Both the position numbers and the translations under genes were made by a program. This document shows, in pieces, positions 22,945 to 36,200 of a stretch of DNA of 64,000 nt. The DNA is from Heracleum sosnowskyi (taxonomy: Eukaryota > Streptophyta > Magnoliopsida > Apiales > Apiaceae). The stretch is from positions 109,761,111 through 109,825,110 of the forward strand of contig CM061244.1 in assembly GCA_030848705.1 (NCBI GenBank), in the 5' to 3' direction. Position 1 is the first letter of the stretch. Every line of letters begins with the position of its first letter. Under the pieces are notes generated by a model, which saw nothing but the letters and a program-made list of their open reading frames with translations, was not told the origin of the DNA and made no database searches.

Positions 22945-24151
22945 GTGAACCCCGACCCAAAACCAGTCAAACAGAGGAAGCAAAACTTTTCCATGGAAAG
23001 GCAACAAGTAATTCAAGCTGAAGTAGAGAAGTTACTAGAGGCCAAGTTTATTGAAGGGATTGAATATCCAGACTGGCTAGCAAATGTGGTGGTGGTAGAG
23101 AAGTCAAACAACAAATGGAGAATGTGTGTGGATTACACCGATCTGAATAAGGCATGTCCGAAGGACCACTACCCCCTACCTAACATTGATCAACTGATAG
23201 ATGCCACTTCGGGACATCAAATACTTAGCTTTTTGGATGCCTTCTGGATATCATCAAATTGCAATGAATGCCGAGGACATCCCAAAGACAATATTCATAA
23301 CCCCAAAGGGCACCTATGTTTACATCAAAATTCCCTTCGGACTGAAGAACGCGAGGGCAACCTTCCAGAAAATGATTAACAAAGTATTCAAGGAGCAGAT
23401 CGGTCTGAACATGGAGTGTTATGTCGATGATATGATTATGAAGTCTATGTTCAAGGACCATGCAGAGGACCTAAAAGAATGCTTCGAGACGCTGAGGAAA
23501 AATAATTTGAGCATCAACCCGAACAAGTGCACGTTCGGAGTTTCTAGTGGAAAATTCTTGGGATATATGGTGAGTGCTAGAGGGATCGAGGCAAATCCTG
23601 AAAAAATAAAGGCAGTGATTGACATGGAGGTGCCGAAGACGATCCGGGATATTCAGAAACTAACAGGAAGGTTGGCAGCACTAAGGAGATTTATATCTCG
23701 ATCAACGGAGAAGACACTTCCATTCTTTGAGGTACTTCGGGGATCTAAGAATTTTGAGTGGAGACCGAGCTGTCAAAAAGCATTTGAGGAGGTTAAAGAG
23801 TGCTTGGTCAAAGGCCCACTCCTTATGAGACCTGACCCGAAGGAAACCCTGCAGCTTTACTTAGCAGTAAACGGTCGAACACTGGGGGCCGTGTTAGTTA
23901 AGGAGCACGAGAAGAACAAACACCCAGTATTTTATGTCTCACACATGCTCAAGGATGCTGAGATAAGATATCTGAACGCAGAGAAGTTCGCCTTTGGGTT
24001 GGTGGTGGCTTCGAGGAAACTACGTCATTATTTTCAAGGAAGAACTATGCAAGTGGTGACCGACCAACCTCTTAAGAAAATACTCCACAGACCAGAAGCG
24101 TCAGGAAGAGTTGTCGCATGGTCGGTCAAGCTAGGAGAATATGACTTGTAG
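22945..24151 (+). pseudogene. gypsy reverse transcriptase and RNase H, frameshifted
   Basis: The RT N-terminal half (WRMCVDYTDLNKACPKDHYPL) is in the frame of 22945-23379. Near 23240 the reading shifts to the frame of 23201-24151, which carries IPFGLKNARATFQ, the catalytic YVDD at about 23420, the thumb (FLGYMVSARGIEANPEKI) and RNase H (LYLAVNGRTLGAVL). A TAG at 24149 ends it before the second RNase H. Function when intact: cDNA synthesis. Confidence 0.85.
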
Positions 24152-24184
24152 TATGTTCCCAGAAATTCCATTAAAGCTCAGGCA

Positions 24185-24880
24185 TTGGCTGACTTTATAG
24201 TGGAGTGCTCGTTCTCTGGACCGAAAGATTTGGCACCGGAAGAGCAGCTCATTCGGTCGCCTGGGAAATGGAAACTTTTTGTTGATGGATCGGTCACTAA
24301 GACGAAGTACGGGGCGGGCATGATTCTGACAAACCCCGATGGTTTTGAAATTACTCAGGCAATTAGGTTCACATTTCCTCTAACCAACAATGAAGCTGAA
24401 TACGAGGCACTACTGGCGGGTTTGGCTTTAGCACGAAGCCTGGAAGTAAAGCATATAAGAGTCTTCAGTGATTCAATGCTTGTGGTGAAGCAATGTTCTG
24501 GGGAGTACGGGCAGAAAGATCCCCGGACGAAGGCATACACCGCCAAGGTACGTGAAAACGCCCTTCAATTTGAATCATTTGAGTTAAGTCATAGCAAGGG
24601 AAAACAACAGCGGGGCAGATGCACTATCTAGACTAGCTTCGGCTGAAACACAGAACCTAACAGGATCAATCTACCTAACCGAAGTGAACGTGCCTTCAAT
24701 TGACAAGAAGCAATGTCTGGAAATCCATCAAGGGATTAACTAGATGACCCCCATCAGAGATTTTATAGAAAAAGGAACATTAGCACTCATCAAAAAGGAG
24801 GCGCAGAAAGTGAGGTACCAATCAGCCAGTTATACCCTGGTCGGAGGATGGCTATTTAGACGGTCGGCCATGCAACCCTC
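24185..24880 (+). pseudogene. gypsy second RNase H and integrase start, broken
   Basis: KLFVDGSVTKTKYGAG, NNEAEYEALLAGL and FSDSMLVVKQ mark an archaeal-type RNase H with D, E and D residues in the expected order. A frameshift near 24600 precedes the DALSRLAS link to integrase, and a TAG near 24741 follows. The sequence stops inside the integrase zinc-binding region (VGGWLFRRS) at the Copia junction. Confidence 0.75.
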
Positions 24881-24883
24881 TCC

Positions 24884-26214
24884 TGTTATTCCCAGACAAT
24901 GAACCAAGATTGTAGAAGGGCGGGGGGGGGGGGGGGTGAATACAATCTTTAAAAATTCTTTGTTCTTGACAGAAGAGATTTGAAAGTAAATTCAAGAACA
25001 GAAAAACAAACAAATAAAACTAACACAAGAATTAAAAATTCAGGAGGATTGATTTATCCACCTGAGAGATTTTTATTAGAAGAAATCTCTGCGATGTTTA
25101 TGAATAAACACACAGCTGCAAACACACTATTCTAGCTTCAGCAATTTACAAAGGATATTGCTTTGAGCTCTCTAAATTGCCTAATTGATTTCTTGAGTTC
25201 TAGAATAATGCTACACTTGGTTATATATCCCATGTTTACAAGATATTTCGAACAGCTAATAATACAAAAAGTAACTCTGTCCAAAATCCTTGTTTCTTCA
25301 TTCTGAGTAGTGGTCCATATGTTGGTAGCTTGCCCTTCTTGGCTGACTGTCTTTTATGGAAATGTGTTTGATCAGGATTCAATGATCGTCAGGATCTAGA
25401 CTCAACTGATCAGGATTGCTGACGTCATCAGGATTGCATGGTCGTCAGGATCAAGATGAATATCAGGACTGGGATCAGGATTGATCATCAGGACTGGAAG
25501 CTGATCAGGATTCCTACTTCGAGTTATATTTGGAGTCTAGTTAAATAAGGAAGATTATTCTGTCGGTTCCTGGTCTATAGGAATGCAGCTATCAATTTAG
25601 GATAGGTTTCAATCTTTGTAATTGATTAGGACTTATCATTGATAGAGAAGCTGTGTAGTATATAAACACAGTTTAGGTTTTGGTTTTAATCATTCGATTG
25701 AAACGAGATCAATCGCATACACGAGTATCTTTGTAACCTTGCAGCTCTCAAGAACTCAGAATTTCTTGAGAGCGTTTGTAACAGTTTTATATCAGATTTA
25801 ATAAAGCTGTTATCATTCTTTCATATTTGTGATATATATTTTACTTAGTCGAGAATCTTATACAATTGTATTCAACCCCCCTTCTACAATTGTTTATTAC
25901 TGGGCAACAAAATGCTACTTTTGACCAGACAAAACAGAATGCTTCTTCTTCTCGTGAGTTTACCAGAAATGCTGGTTTCCATGCTTTGTGAAAACTGTCA
26001 ACCCATGTGCTATGTCTGAACTATCCCTTTCACAAAGTACAGAGTGTATCCTTAGAAGCCATTTGAGTTGTATCTGTTGAGAGTATCTTGATCACATCCG
26101 TAGACGACTAGTACTGCTATCCGTAGACAGTACATTGTCCACATCCGTAGAAGGCTAATGTTGTTATCCGTAGACAGTCAATTTCACTTATGTAAAATTA
26201 CAAGGCATAGACTA
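24884..26214 (-). mobile_element. Minus-strand Copia 3' LTR, outer part
   Basis: The plus strand reads TGTTATTCCCAGACAATG, the reverse complement of the end of the 21346-22291 LTR. It is interrupted by a solo LTR (25365-25909) and by the full Copia element at 26215; the remainder resumes at 37402. A run of 15 G at 24922-24936 replaces the CCCTCCTTCCC-type stretch of the sister copy, probably slippage or a sequencing-difficult site. Confidence 0.85.
25365..25909 (+). mobile_element. Solo LTR of another family
   Basis: TGTTTGATCAGG at the left and GGGCAACA at the right are flanked by AAATG at 25360-25364 and 25910-25914, a perfect 5-bp TSD. The 545 bp hold many ATCAGGAT repeats, a possible TATA box (GTATATAAACAC near 25658) and no coding sequence. 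The flanking Copia LTR is continuous across the insertion when compared with the copy at 21346-22291. Confidence 0.85.
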
Positions 26215-26685
26215 TGTTAGATATAATTGCTGACGTTTGTTCATCAGTGTTTAAGTACCAGGTACTCATCAGAGTTTATTAAAGTCTGACGGGGAGAAAG
26301 TTTACCTTAGCTGTCGGTGCTGATATAAAGATTCTAGAAGCAATATATCTTGAAGATGGAAAGAAGCAAGATATATTGAGACAGTTAAGGAAACAGAACA
26401 GAAGACAGAAACAATCCTAATTTGATATAATTTGTATAGCTAATTTATAGGAATATCAATTAGAGATTGATTATGTAACTGGGTATTATATAAACACAGA
26501 TAGGTTAACCCTAAAAGGGATGCGAATACTGAATACATTATTCTTGTAACCTAGCAGCTCTCTGTGATTCTTTAACATCACTAAGAGAAGAGTTATTTTA
26601 TATAATTCAGTGATTGATTCATAAACAGTGTTCTTGAGTGTTATTATCATTTATATTGATTATATATTGTGTAATCGGCCTAACA
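26215..26685 (+). repeat. 5' LTR of the Copia element
   Basis: 471 bp, TGTTAG to TAACA. A likely TATA box is TATTATATAAACACAG near 26486. It lacks the 23-bp ACTGGAAGCC...GAGTTT segment present in the 3' LTR. Confidence 0.92.
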
Positions 26686-26687
26686 AT

Positions 26688-26700
26688 TGGTATCAGAGCT
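26688..26700 (+). other. Primer binding site (initiator tRNA-Met type)
   Basis: TGGTATCAGAGCT two bases after the 5' LTR. This is the usual plant Copia minus-strand primer site. Confidence 0.9.
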
Positions 26701-26748
26701 TAGGCTGTTTAATATATACAGTTTATCGATCCAAACACAAGTATAATC

Positions 26749-29700
26749 ATGGCTGACAACTCTCAGGATGGTTCTAATGCAGGTTCTAATGTTCAGAAGG
26801 TTCAACCTACTTCTGTGAGTCGATATGAGACTATAAGGGTTCCAATTCTAAGACCAGTTGAATATCCAATATGGAAGGTGAAGATGACCATGTTTCTGGA
26901 AGCCACAGATCCAGAATACCTTGACAAAATCTATGATGGTCCTCATATGCCAACTAAACTGTCTCCTGTTATCTCTGGTCAAGAACAAAAGACTGTTCCA
27001 AAAGAGAAGAAAGACTTAACTCTTGAGGACATCTCATCAATTGCAAAAGATGCAAAGGTTAGACATCTACTACACAGTGCCTTAGATAATGTTATGTCTA
27101 ACAGAGTTATTGGCTGCAAAACTGCCAAAGAAATTTGGGATGCTTTGGAAGTCAGGTGTCAAGGAACAAGTGCTATAAAGAAGAATAGGAAGACTATTCT
27201 AACACAGGAGTATGAACACTTTGACTCTAGATCTGATGAAAGTTTGACAGATACTTATGACAGATTTTGTAAATTGTTGAATGATTTGTCCCTGGTTGAT
27301 AAAGAATATGAACTTGAAAAATCAAATCTCAAGTTTCTTTTATCCCTACCTGAAAGATGGGATTTAAAGACGACAACAATCAGAGACAATTATGATCTTG
27401 CAGAAACAGATCTTGATGAAATTTATGGGTTGCTCAAAACTCATGAACTGGAGATAGATCAAAGAAACAAAAGATCTAGAAAGAAGACAAAATCTGTTGC
27501 TCTCAAGGTTGAAGAAAAGCCTGTCAAGAAGGAATCATCAAGAAAGAAAGCCAAAGGCAAGGCTTTAGTCATTAAATCTGACAGTGAGTCATCAAACTCT
27601 GATGATGGCTCAAATACTGATGATGAAGCTTCTGATTCTGAGGATGATGAAGAAGAGATGATGAAGATGGCTGCTTTAATGGTGAAGACCTTCAAGAAGA
27701 TGGGATTCAAGAACTTCAAGAAAGGAAAGAGATTCTCTAGGAGAGATTCAAACTCTGATAAGAGCAATTTTAGAAAGTCTGGTGGAGGAAATACCAAGTC
27801 TGGAAAGAAAGACAAGTCTGAGATCCAGTGCTACAAGTGTAAAGAGATGGGTCATTATGCTCCAAAGTGCAAGAAAGGAAAATCTGAGAAAACACTCATC
27901 ACAAAAGGCAAGGACTGGGCAGACACTTCAGACTCAGATGAGGGAGTCAGTTATGCTCTCATGGCAACTGTTAGAAATGAAGCTGAGTCATCTGAAAACA
28001 AGGGCATAAAAGAGAGCACACTTATCTTGGACAGTGGATGCTCAGGACATATGACTGGAAATAAAGCCCTGCTATCAGACTATGAGGAAAAGGCTGGCCC
28101 AAAAGTTTCCTATGGAGATGGCAACATAGGATGTACTATGGGATATGGCAATATCAATCTTGGAAGTGTCATCATAAAAACTGTAGCTCTAGTCTCAGGA
28201 CTCAAGCATAATCTGCTTTCTGTGAGTCAAATCTGTGACAGAGGATACCATGTAGATTTTCATAATGAACATTGTGAAGTAATCAGCAAATCTACAGGGA
28301 AAGTTGTTCTAGTTGGACACAGGCACAATAACATCTATGAAGCAAGTTTGGTAACAAACTCTGAAGGAAAAACTGTGTGTCTATCTGCAAGAATGTCAAA
28401 TGAAGAGAGTTGGAAATGGCATAAGAAGCTCTCTCATCTAAACTTGAACAACATCAATGAGCTGATTCGAAAAGATCTTGTAAGGGGACTTCCTAAGTCA
28501 ATACTCAGCTTAGATGGCCTGTGTGATTCTTGTCAAAAGGCCAAGCAAAGGAAGTCATCTTTCAAGAGTAAATCTGAATCTTCAGTTGTGGAACCTTATC
28601 ATCTTCTACATGTTGATCTTTTTGGTCCAGTAAATATAATGTCATTGGGCAGAAAGAAATATGGTCTAGTCATTGTTGATGAGCATACTAGGTACACTTG
28701 GGTGTACTTCTTAGCAAAGAAGGATGAAACTGCCTCAATACTAATGGATCATGTAAAATTACTGGACAAAGGATCACAGTATAAAGTGAAAATTCTAAGA
28801 AGTGATAATGGTACTGAATTCAGAAATTCTGAAATGGAAGCTTTCTGCAAGGAAAGAGGAGTGAAGCAAGAATTTTCTGCACCTGGAACTCCACAGCAAA
28901 ATGGTGTAGTTGAAAGAAAGAACAGAACCCTAATCGAAGCTGCCAGAACAATGCTTGATGAAGCAAAATTGCCAACCTATTTCTGGGCAGAAGCTGTTCA
29001 AACTGCTTATTTTACTCAAAATGCAACACTGATCAACAAGCATGGGAAATCACCATATGAGATGGTGAAAAATAAGAAGCCAAATTTGAAGTATTTTCAT
29101 ATTTTTGGATGTAAGTGCTTTGTGTTGAAAACTAATCCTGAACAGTTGACCAAGTTTGACTTAAAAGCTGATGAAGGAATTTTTGTTGGATACCCACTAT
29201 CAACTAAAGCATTCAGAGTCTACAATCTAAGAACTAAAGTGATCATGGAATCTATACATGTGTCATTTGATGACAAGAAAATAACTGGAATAGAAGATGA
29301 AGAATATCATGATCAACTTCGCTTTGAAAATGAAGATCTAAACTCTGATGATGTAAACTCTGATGAAGCAAATCCAACAAACTCTGTCGAAGCATACTCT
29401 GATCCTCTACTGGTAAACTCTGAAGAATTTTCTCGGTCAGAACAAAATAGAGAACCAGTTGAGGGGGAGCGTGAAGAAACTTCAGAAACTTCTCAAAGTG
29501 ATGACTCAAATTCAGAAAGAGAGTCAAATGAAGAATCCAACAGAAACTCTGAGTCAAACTCTGAAAGTTCAAATACTGAACAGTCCAATTCAGGGGGAGC
29601 CTCAGAGAATGCAAATGGTCAAGAAGACAATCAGGATAGCATGGATCAAGGGGGAGGATCTAATAATGCTAGTAGAAGCCAATTACCAACAGCAAGAAGA

Positions 29701-31338
29701 TGGACACAAGCCCATACACCTGACTTGATAATTGGAGATCCAGAAGCTAGTGTAAGAACTAGAAGTGCTACAAATAATGAATGTCTGTTTCATGCATTCT
29801 TATCTCAAAAAGAGCCCAAGAAAGTGGAAGAAGCTCTTCAAGATGCTAACTGGATAACAGCAATGCAAGAGGAGTTAAATGAATTTGAGAGGAATGAAGT
29901 CTGGACACTTGTACCAAGACCAAAGAACAGATCTATTGTTGGTACAAAGTGGGTTTTCAGAAACAAAACAGACAGTGATTGAGTGATTACAAGGAATAAG
30001 GCTAGACTTGTGGCTAAAGGCTATTCACAGCAGGAAGGAATTGACTATGATGAAACCTTTGCTCCAGTTGCAAGATTGGAGGCAATAAGGATTTTTCTGG
30101 CCTATGCTGCTCACAAGAAGTTTAAAGTCTTTCAGATGGATGTAAAAAGTGCTTTTCTCAATGGGAAACTTGAAGATAAAGTGTTTGTTGAACAACCACC
30201 AGGGTTTGTAGATCCCAAACATCCAGATTATGTCTACAGGCTTGATAAGACAATATATGGACTAAAGCAGGCACCTAGAGCATGGTATGAAACTCTGGCT
30301 CAATTTCTTTTAGAAAGTGGGTTCACTAGAGGTACAATTGACAAAAACTTGTTCTATTTCAATTCTGGTGATGATTTGCTGTTAGTTCAAATCTATGTGG
30401 ATGACATAATTTTTGGGTCTACCAATGACAAACTCTGTAAGAAATTTGCCAAGCTTATGCAGTCAAGGTATCAAATGAGCATGATGGGAGAGCTTAGTTA
30501 TTTTCTAGGCTTACAGGTCAAGCAAACAGATGATGGGATTTTTATCAATCAAGCAAAATATACCAGAAATCTTCTCAAGAAATTTGGTATGCTTGATAGT
30601 TCATCTGCTACAACTCCCATGGCTACTGCAACAAAGCTAGACAAAGACACAGGAGCCTCAGTAGATATGACAAACTATAGAGGGATGATATGGTCTCTTC
30701 TTTATCTCACTGCAAGTAGACCTGATATCATGTATGCAACATGTCTTTGTGCAAGATTTCAAGCAGACCCCAGAGAGCCACATCTAACGGCTGTAAAAAG
30801 GATTTTCAAATATCTCAAAGGAACCATAACTCTTGGTTTGTGGTATCCTAGAGAATCAGAGTTTAACTTAATTGGTTACTCTGATGCAGACTTTGCAGGC
30901 TGTAAGATAGACAGAAAAAGCACAAGTGGAAGCTGTCAATTTTTAGGTGACAGATTAGTTTCTTGGTACAGCAAGAAACAGAAATCAATTTCCACATCCA
31001 CAGCAGAAGCAGAGTATATAGCTGTTGGTAGCTGTTGTGCACAGATTTTATGGATGAAAAATCAGTTGCTGGACTATGGATTAAGGTACTCTAAAATACC
31101 TATTTACTGTGATAATCAAAGTGCTATTGCTATGACAGGTAATCCAGTACAGCACTCCATGACCAAGCACATCAGCATAAGATATCATTTTATCAGGGAA
31201 CATGTGGAAGAAGGAAACATTGAGCTTCATTTTGTGTCTACAGACCAACAGCTTGCAGATATCTTCACCAAACCTTTGAGTGAAGCTACCTTTACAAGAC
31301 TGGTAAATGAACTAGGAATGATATCTGGTTTTGACTAG
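26749..31338 (+). pseudogene. Copia gag-pol polyprotein, one nonsense codon
   Basis: One frame from ATG 26749 to TAG 31336-31338, interrupted only by TGA at 29980-29982 (1,077 codons before, 451 after). Domains: gag (residues 1-300), an acidic and lysine-rich stretch, zinc knuckle CYKCKEMGHYAPKC (about 361-374), protease with LDSGCSGHMTG (about 427), GAG-pre-integrase HKKLSHLN, integrase with D-D-E context (HVDLFGP, SDNGTEF, NGVVERKNRTL), and RT/RNase H after the stop (FQMDVKSAFLNG, catalytic YVDD near 30395, SDADFAGCKIDRKSTSG). The stop falls just after the RT entry motif WVFRNK. The reading frame is otherwise undamaged, so this is a recent break. Confidence 0.92.
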
Positions 31339-32495
31339 AGATACTGGTTAGATTCAAAATCTATACTTGATTGATTTTATGCTCATGATTCTTTGCATGT
31401 GTAAACTGTTATGTGTACCAGTATGTTAATCTCTGATAATAAACTCTGATAATAAACTCTGTTAGTCATAAAGTGGCAGTCATACTCTGTCGGTTAAAGT
31501 CTGAAGTTAATCTCTGATGTTATACTCTGATTGTGATATTGTTTGAAACATATGGACCGATGAAGAAAGCTGTATGAAGCATGATTTTCAGTAAGTAATC
31601 ATGAATCCTTCTAAGTATTATAAATTCTGATTACAAAATGTGCAGAAATTTTACACAACATGATACTATCTCTATATTTATAGCATCTCTTAGTTTATTG
31701 ATCCTATACACTGAGTCTGTATTAGCTGTTTGCACTTTCTCTCATAAATTAATTGTATTAACTGATGAAAAGTCTAAACTCTGATAGTTAATTGCAAATA
31801 TTTCACCCTCAAATCAAAAGATGCCAAAAAGAGCACAAATTCCTTTGAGATCATGTTGTGCCTAGGACGATCCAGGAACTTATTGTATGAAATAAGGGCT
31901 AAAATCTTTAATTTTTGGTGACTAGTGCCAACCACTGATTACTGGAAAAATTAAAAATTTTTTTTTTTTTTTTTTTTTATAAAGGGGGTGAAAATAAAAG
32001 ATATATCCAAATGAAAGGATATCAGAATACAGAGTTTAGATATAAAAATCAGATTTTATATGAGAGTTTGAGCAACCAGTTTTTACTGCTTTAGTTTGTG
32101 GATTTTATGCACTTTGAGATGATCTAAATATTCATATTCAGTAAACTCTGCTAATTCACACACAAATACTCACACTTGTACAGTTTGTGAAAAGAGTTTA
32201 TTTCTAAAGGAGGAGGATTGGTAAACACTGATGCGTTGTGCACTCTATGCTGAGGTAATTTTATTTTAATCTCTGATGATTAAAATTAATTATTTGTTTC
32301 AGAAAGTTAACAATTTTGAGAAAACATTCTTGAAAAATAAAAGAGTATGATTGGTAACGGTTCAAATTTGTATTAAACAGAGGAGAGAGGTTGAGTGTCT
32401 AGAAAAGTGTAAAAGGCGGTAATTATTGCTGTTTTTACTGCGCATGCGCATTGGAAACTGCCAATTACTGATGTCAGTCATTGCATGTGTGCCAC
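31339..32495. other. Spacer between pol and extra ORF in the Copia element
   Basis: Non-coding. It contains repeats of ACTCTGAT/AAACTCTG (31430-31520), a motif that also recurs as codons in the neighbouring ORFs, and a T run at about 31959-31978. Confidence 0.6.
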
Positions 32496-33009
32496 TAGGG
32501 GTGTAAACGAGTCAAACAGTTCGTGAGCTACTCGAGCTCGGCTCGTAAAATATTCGAATTCGACTCGGTAATAATCGAGCCGAGCTCGAGCTCGAGCTAT
32601 TCGAATATTCTACCGAGCCGAGCTCGAGCTTCAAATTACTCGGCTCGTAAGGCTCGCGAGCCTAATCGAGCCTCTATCATTTTTAATTATTATATATTAT
32701 AAATATATATTTATATAAATATTTAGTATCTAGATATAATTTTTATATATAATCGAGTCGAACTCGAGCCATATTATCGAGTCAAACTCGAGCCGAACTG
32801 ATCATATTCGAGCTTTTGTCAATATTTGGTGAAGTCGATTCGAGCTTTCGAGCCGAACTCGAACATATCGAACTTTTTACGAGCCGAGCTTCGAGCTTGA
32901 AATTTAAGGCTCGGTCGAACTCGAGCCCGAGCTCGAGCCCGAACTTTTTAGTCGAGCTCGAACTCGAGCCTGGCAGTGTTCGACTCGGCTCGGCTCGATT
33001 ACACCCCTA
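32496..33009. mobile_element. hAT-type MITE (GAGCTCGAGC-rich) inside the Copia element
   Basis: The ends TAGGGGTGTAA and TTACACCCCTA are inverted repeats, and TGTGCCAC at 32488-32495 and 33010-33017 is a perfect 8-bp TSD, the hAT signature. The 514 bp are full of GAGCTCGAGC-like motifs on both strands, so each half can fold back. No transposase is present. Confidence 0.9.
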
Positions 33010-33254
33010 TGTGCCACGTGTCCCACTCACATAGTTAATGGAGTAAGACAGTTGTGTCTTAATGATTAAAAACTGTTCAGTTTTTAATTTTGAATTTCAT
33101 ATTTATACAATACACACACATACGTCTAAACCTTTCACATCTTACTTCAATTCAGATCTATTGTCACACACACAAATTCACAAACACTTTCTTACTTTCA
33201 AACTCTTATCGAAGCTTTTGCATCAGTTTCTTTGTAATTCTTTCAAATCTACTA

Positions 33255-36200
33255 ATGGCGACTACAGCTTTTGTCTCTTCTGGGTTAGAATTTGTTCCAA
33301 ACAATTACGCAGCACCACTAAACACTGCTAACGCACCAGAAGCTTTTCATATGATTCAAGAATTTCTTGCTCAGTCAGCAATTGGGCGTGCTTTAGTAGA
33401 ACCAGCCAAACTTTCTGGTTCACAAATCAAGGCGTTCTGGGAGTCGGGTGTGTATGATGATGGTGGTGAATCAGGTAACCCTTCAATAATCTTTGAATTT
33501 GAAGAAACAGAGTATGTAATTACTTCAGGAACCATTCGTGCTGCAACGGGGTTTCCTGAGTTTTCATCGTATACTATTGGAATGGGTGATGATGATTTGA
33601 TAAGGATGATGCGAGAGATTGGGTATTCTGGACCCTTGACTAAGATTGGACAGTTGAAACGACCATTCTTAAGGAAGGAATGGAGCTTCTTCTTTGATTG
33701 CATCACAAGGACGTTCGGCAAGAAATGCACCAACTGGGATGCTATTCCCACAGAATATTTTCTGATCTTATTAATAAAGATGTTAAGAAAGGGGTTGTTG
33801 GAGATTTGTTGCTACCTGCATCTGTACAACAGTTTATAAATGATCAAGTTAATCCACCTACCCAAGCTTCTTCTCAATCAGAGCCTCAACCTGAGCCTTT
33901 ACAAACAGAGCTACCTACATCAACATCTGTCAAACCTGCAAGGGGTAGGACTAAGCATGTTGGTACTAAACCTGCAAGGTCTGTTAGACCAGCTACTGAT
34001 GTAGGGGTGTCTAAACCTAATGATGAGCCCAAGGGTCAATATAAGAAGAGAAGAGCCAACAGATCAAAAGCTGTTAATGAAGATGATCTTGACAATGAAA
34101 CTCTTCACAGGAGAAAAAGAAGATTGGTAGCCAATTATCTTTTTGATAATTTGGATGAGTCTACACCAGACTCTGAAGCTGTCCAGCATGAAGCTCCAGA
34201 AGATTTTGTTGAGGAGCCGGTTGTAAATGCTGCTTATGAGGACAGAGTTTTTGTAGATACTGAAGCTCCTGAAGTTCTTGTTCAGGAGGATGCTGAAAAT
34301 GTTGAAGCAGCCTCTGTGCCTGACTTGGCAAATGTTGATAAAGAGGCTGAGATTTTTGAGCAACAAGATTTTAATGCTGATTTTGAAATGGAAAATGTTC
34401 TTGAAGCACATCCTAGTATCAGTGTTTGTGATACTGAGGATGTGGCAGCTGATCAACCCACTCAGATAATAGATGAGTCAATTGCAACTCATACAGAGAT
34501 TCTTTCTGTCAATAATTCAATTCCAGAAAAGGGTGAGGAGGTTGATCAGGTAGTGGAAACTGCTCAGATAAATGCTGAAGCTGCTGTAGAGAAATTTGAT
34601 GAAGCTATGGCAGAGATTTTGAAAGAGCCTGCTGTTCAAACAGAAGAGGTTCTTGTAAACTCTGAGATTCCTGAAGCTGCACAGCTAAACGCTGAGGTTA
34701 TTGCAGACAATGCTAATGAAGATGCTGCAGAGCAGTCAGAGGAAAATGCTAATGAAGCTAGAGTTAATTCTGATAATGCTGATCACACATCTGTAAACTC
34801 TGATCATGCAAACTCTGGGATCAATGCTGATAATGCTGAACTTTCAGACTCTGATGAGTCCATACCTTTTCTAAGAGATCCTACAGCAGAGTCTATCAAA
34901 GAAAATCATAATGCCACTGAAGATCATTTCAGGGAAATGCATTATGCTAATTGGTCAGGAGCAGACTGCATTTTCTCTACTCAAAGGGCTGCTGATTTTG
35001 TACATAAGACTGCTACAGAGATTACTAATCCTGAGTTATTATCAGATTTTAAGGCGACCATTGTTCAAGTTAAATCATTGCACAACCGCTTTGATGAGAC
35101 TCACAAGGTTGTTCTTGGATTGAGTAATGATATTGCTCTTAAGGAGTTAGCACTGAAGAAGGATATAACTCAATTTTCATCTATGCAAAAGGATCAAGAA
35201 GAGATTAAGCAGAGGCTTATCAATGTTGAAAGCAATCAGACTGTCATGTCTTCTCAACTTACTTCTATTGCTGCGTCACTTGAGTTGCTGACATCAGTTT
35301 TTATTCCCGATGATGTCAAAAAGGGGGAGAAGATACCTAAAGACAAATGCAGAAGGACTCCAACTTTGAGACTGAGGGATGATTCAAATGATGGTGGAAG
35401 CAGGGAAACAGAGAAAAGGTCAAAATCCAATCAAGAGCAAGGGAGACTTAGGTCAAACTCTGCTAGACAACCAAACTCTGATATGATAAACTCTGGTGCT
35501 ACTGGTTCTGGTACTCATGCTCAATCTTCTTCAAGACTTAAAAGTCTAGTGATTTCAGCTAATCCAATAACTGATGAAGAGATTACAGCCAAGCTGTTTT
35601 TAGATGAGCATGATGGTGAAGTGACAGTTGAAGATTTGGAAGCAGAAATGAAGATGCTGTCTGAAGAACATAAAAAGAAAGTTGCTTCTGGAAATTACAA
35701 GAAGAAAGCTGTTAAAGTTCCAAGAAAGAAAGAACTGGGTATCTCTATCAAGGAAAACTCTCAACATAGTATGCAATATTCAAGAAGGCCAACAAATATT
35801 ATTTCTGGTAAGGGCAAAGGGAAGCTGATAGAAGATACAGTAACAAAGAAAAATTATTCAACCTCTGACATAGCTCAAGTTGAATCTGTTCTAAATCAAT
35901 CAACCACTGACAAAGCTCAAGTTGATGATTCTTCTAAAGTTGTGACAACCTCTGACAAGGCTCAAGTTGTACAAACTCAGCTAGCTCCACAACTCAAAGG
36001 TTTCTTAAGACCTGTACTTTCTGAAACTCTGACGCTAGAACCTGTGAACTTTTCTCAAACCAGGACAGTACTTGGAAAAGAATCTTATGACAAGTCTGGT
36101 TTAGGTTCACACAGGGAAAAGAGAATAAATAACAGATCTTTAGATCAAACATCACTGGCAGAAGCTGGTATTGGGGTATCTCAAGAGAGCCTTGAAAAAC

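Larger units (their letters stand above)
19200..24883 (+). mobile_element. Truncated Ty3/gypsy retrotransposon, Tat-like, decayed
   Basis: Order: LTR, primer site, gag (19623-about 21100), protease, reverse transcriptase, RNase H, second RNase H, and the start of the integrase zinc-binding region. Gag to integrase in this order is Ty3/gypsy. The extra RNase H domain after the normal one (24185-24631, with FVDGS and TNNEAEYEAL) is typical of the Tat lineage. The element stops at 24883, where the minus-strand Copia LTR begins. The integrase core, 3' end and 3' LTR are missing. Several in-frame stops and frameshifts make it non-functional. Confidence 0.85.

Noticed and set aside
27459..27815. 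Minus-strand open frame opposite Copia gag
   Set aside because: Shadow of the lysine/serine-rich gag frame. The same applies to 29252-29614 and 34064-34456.
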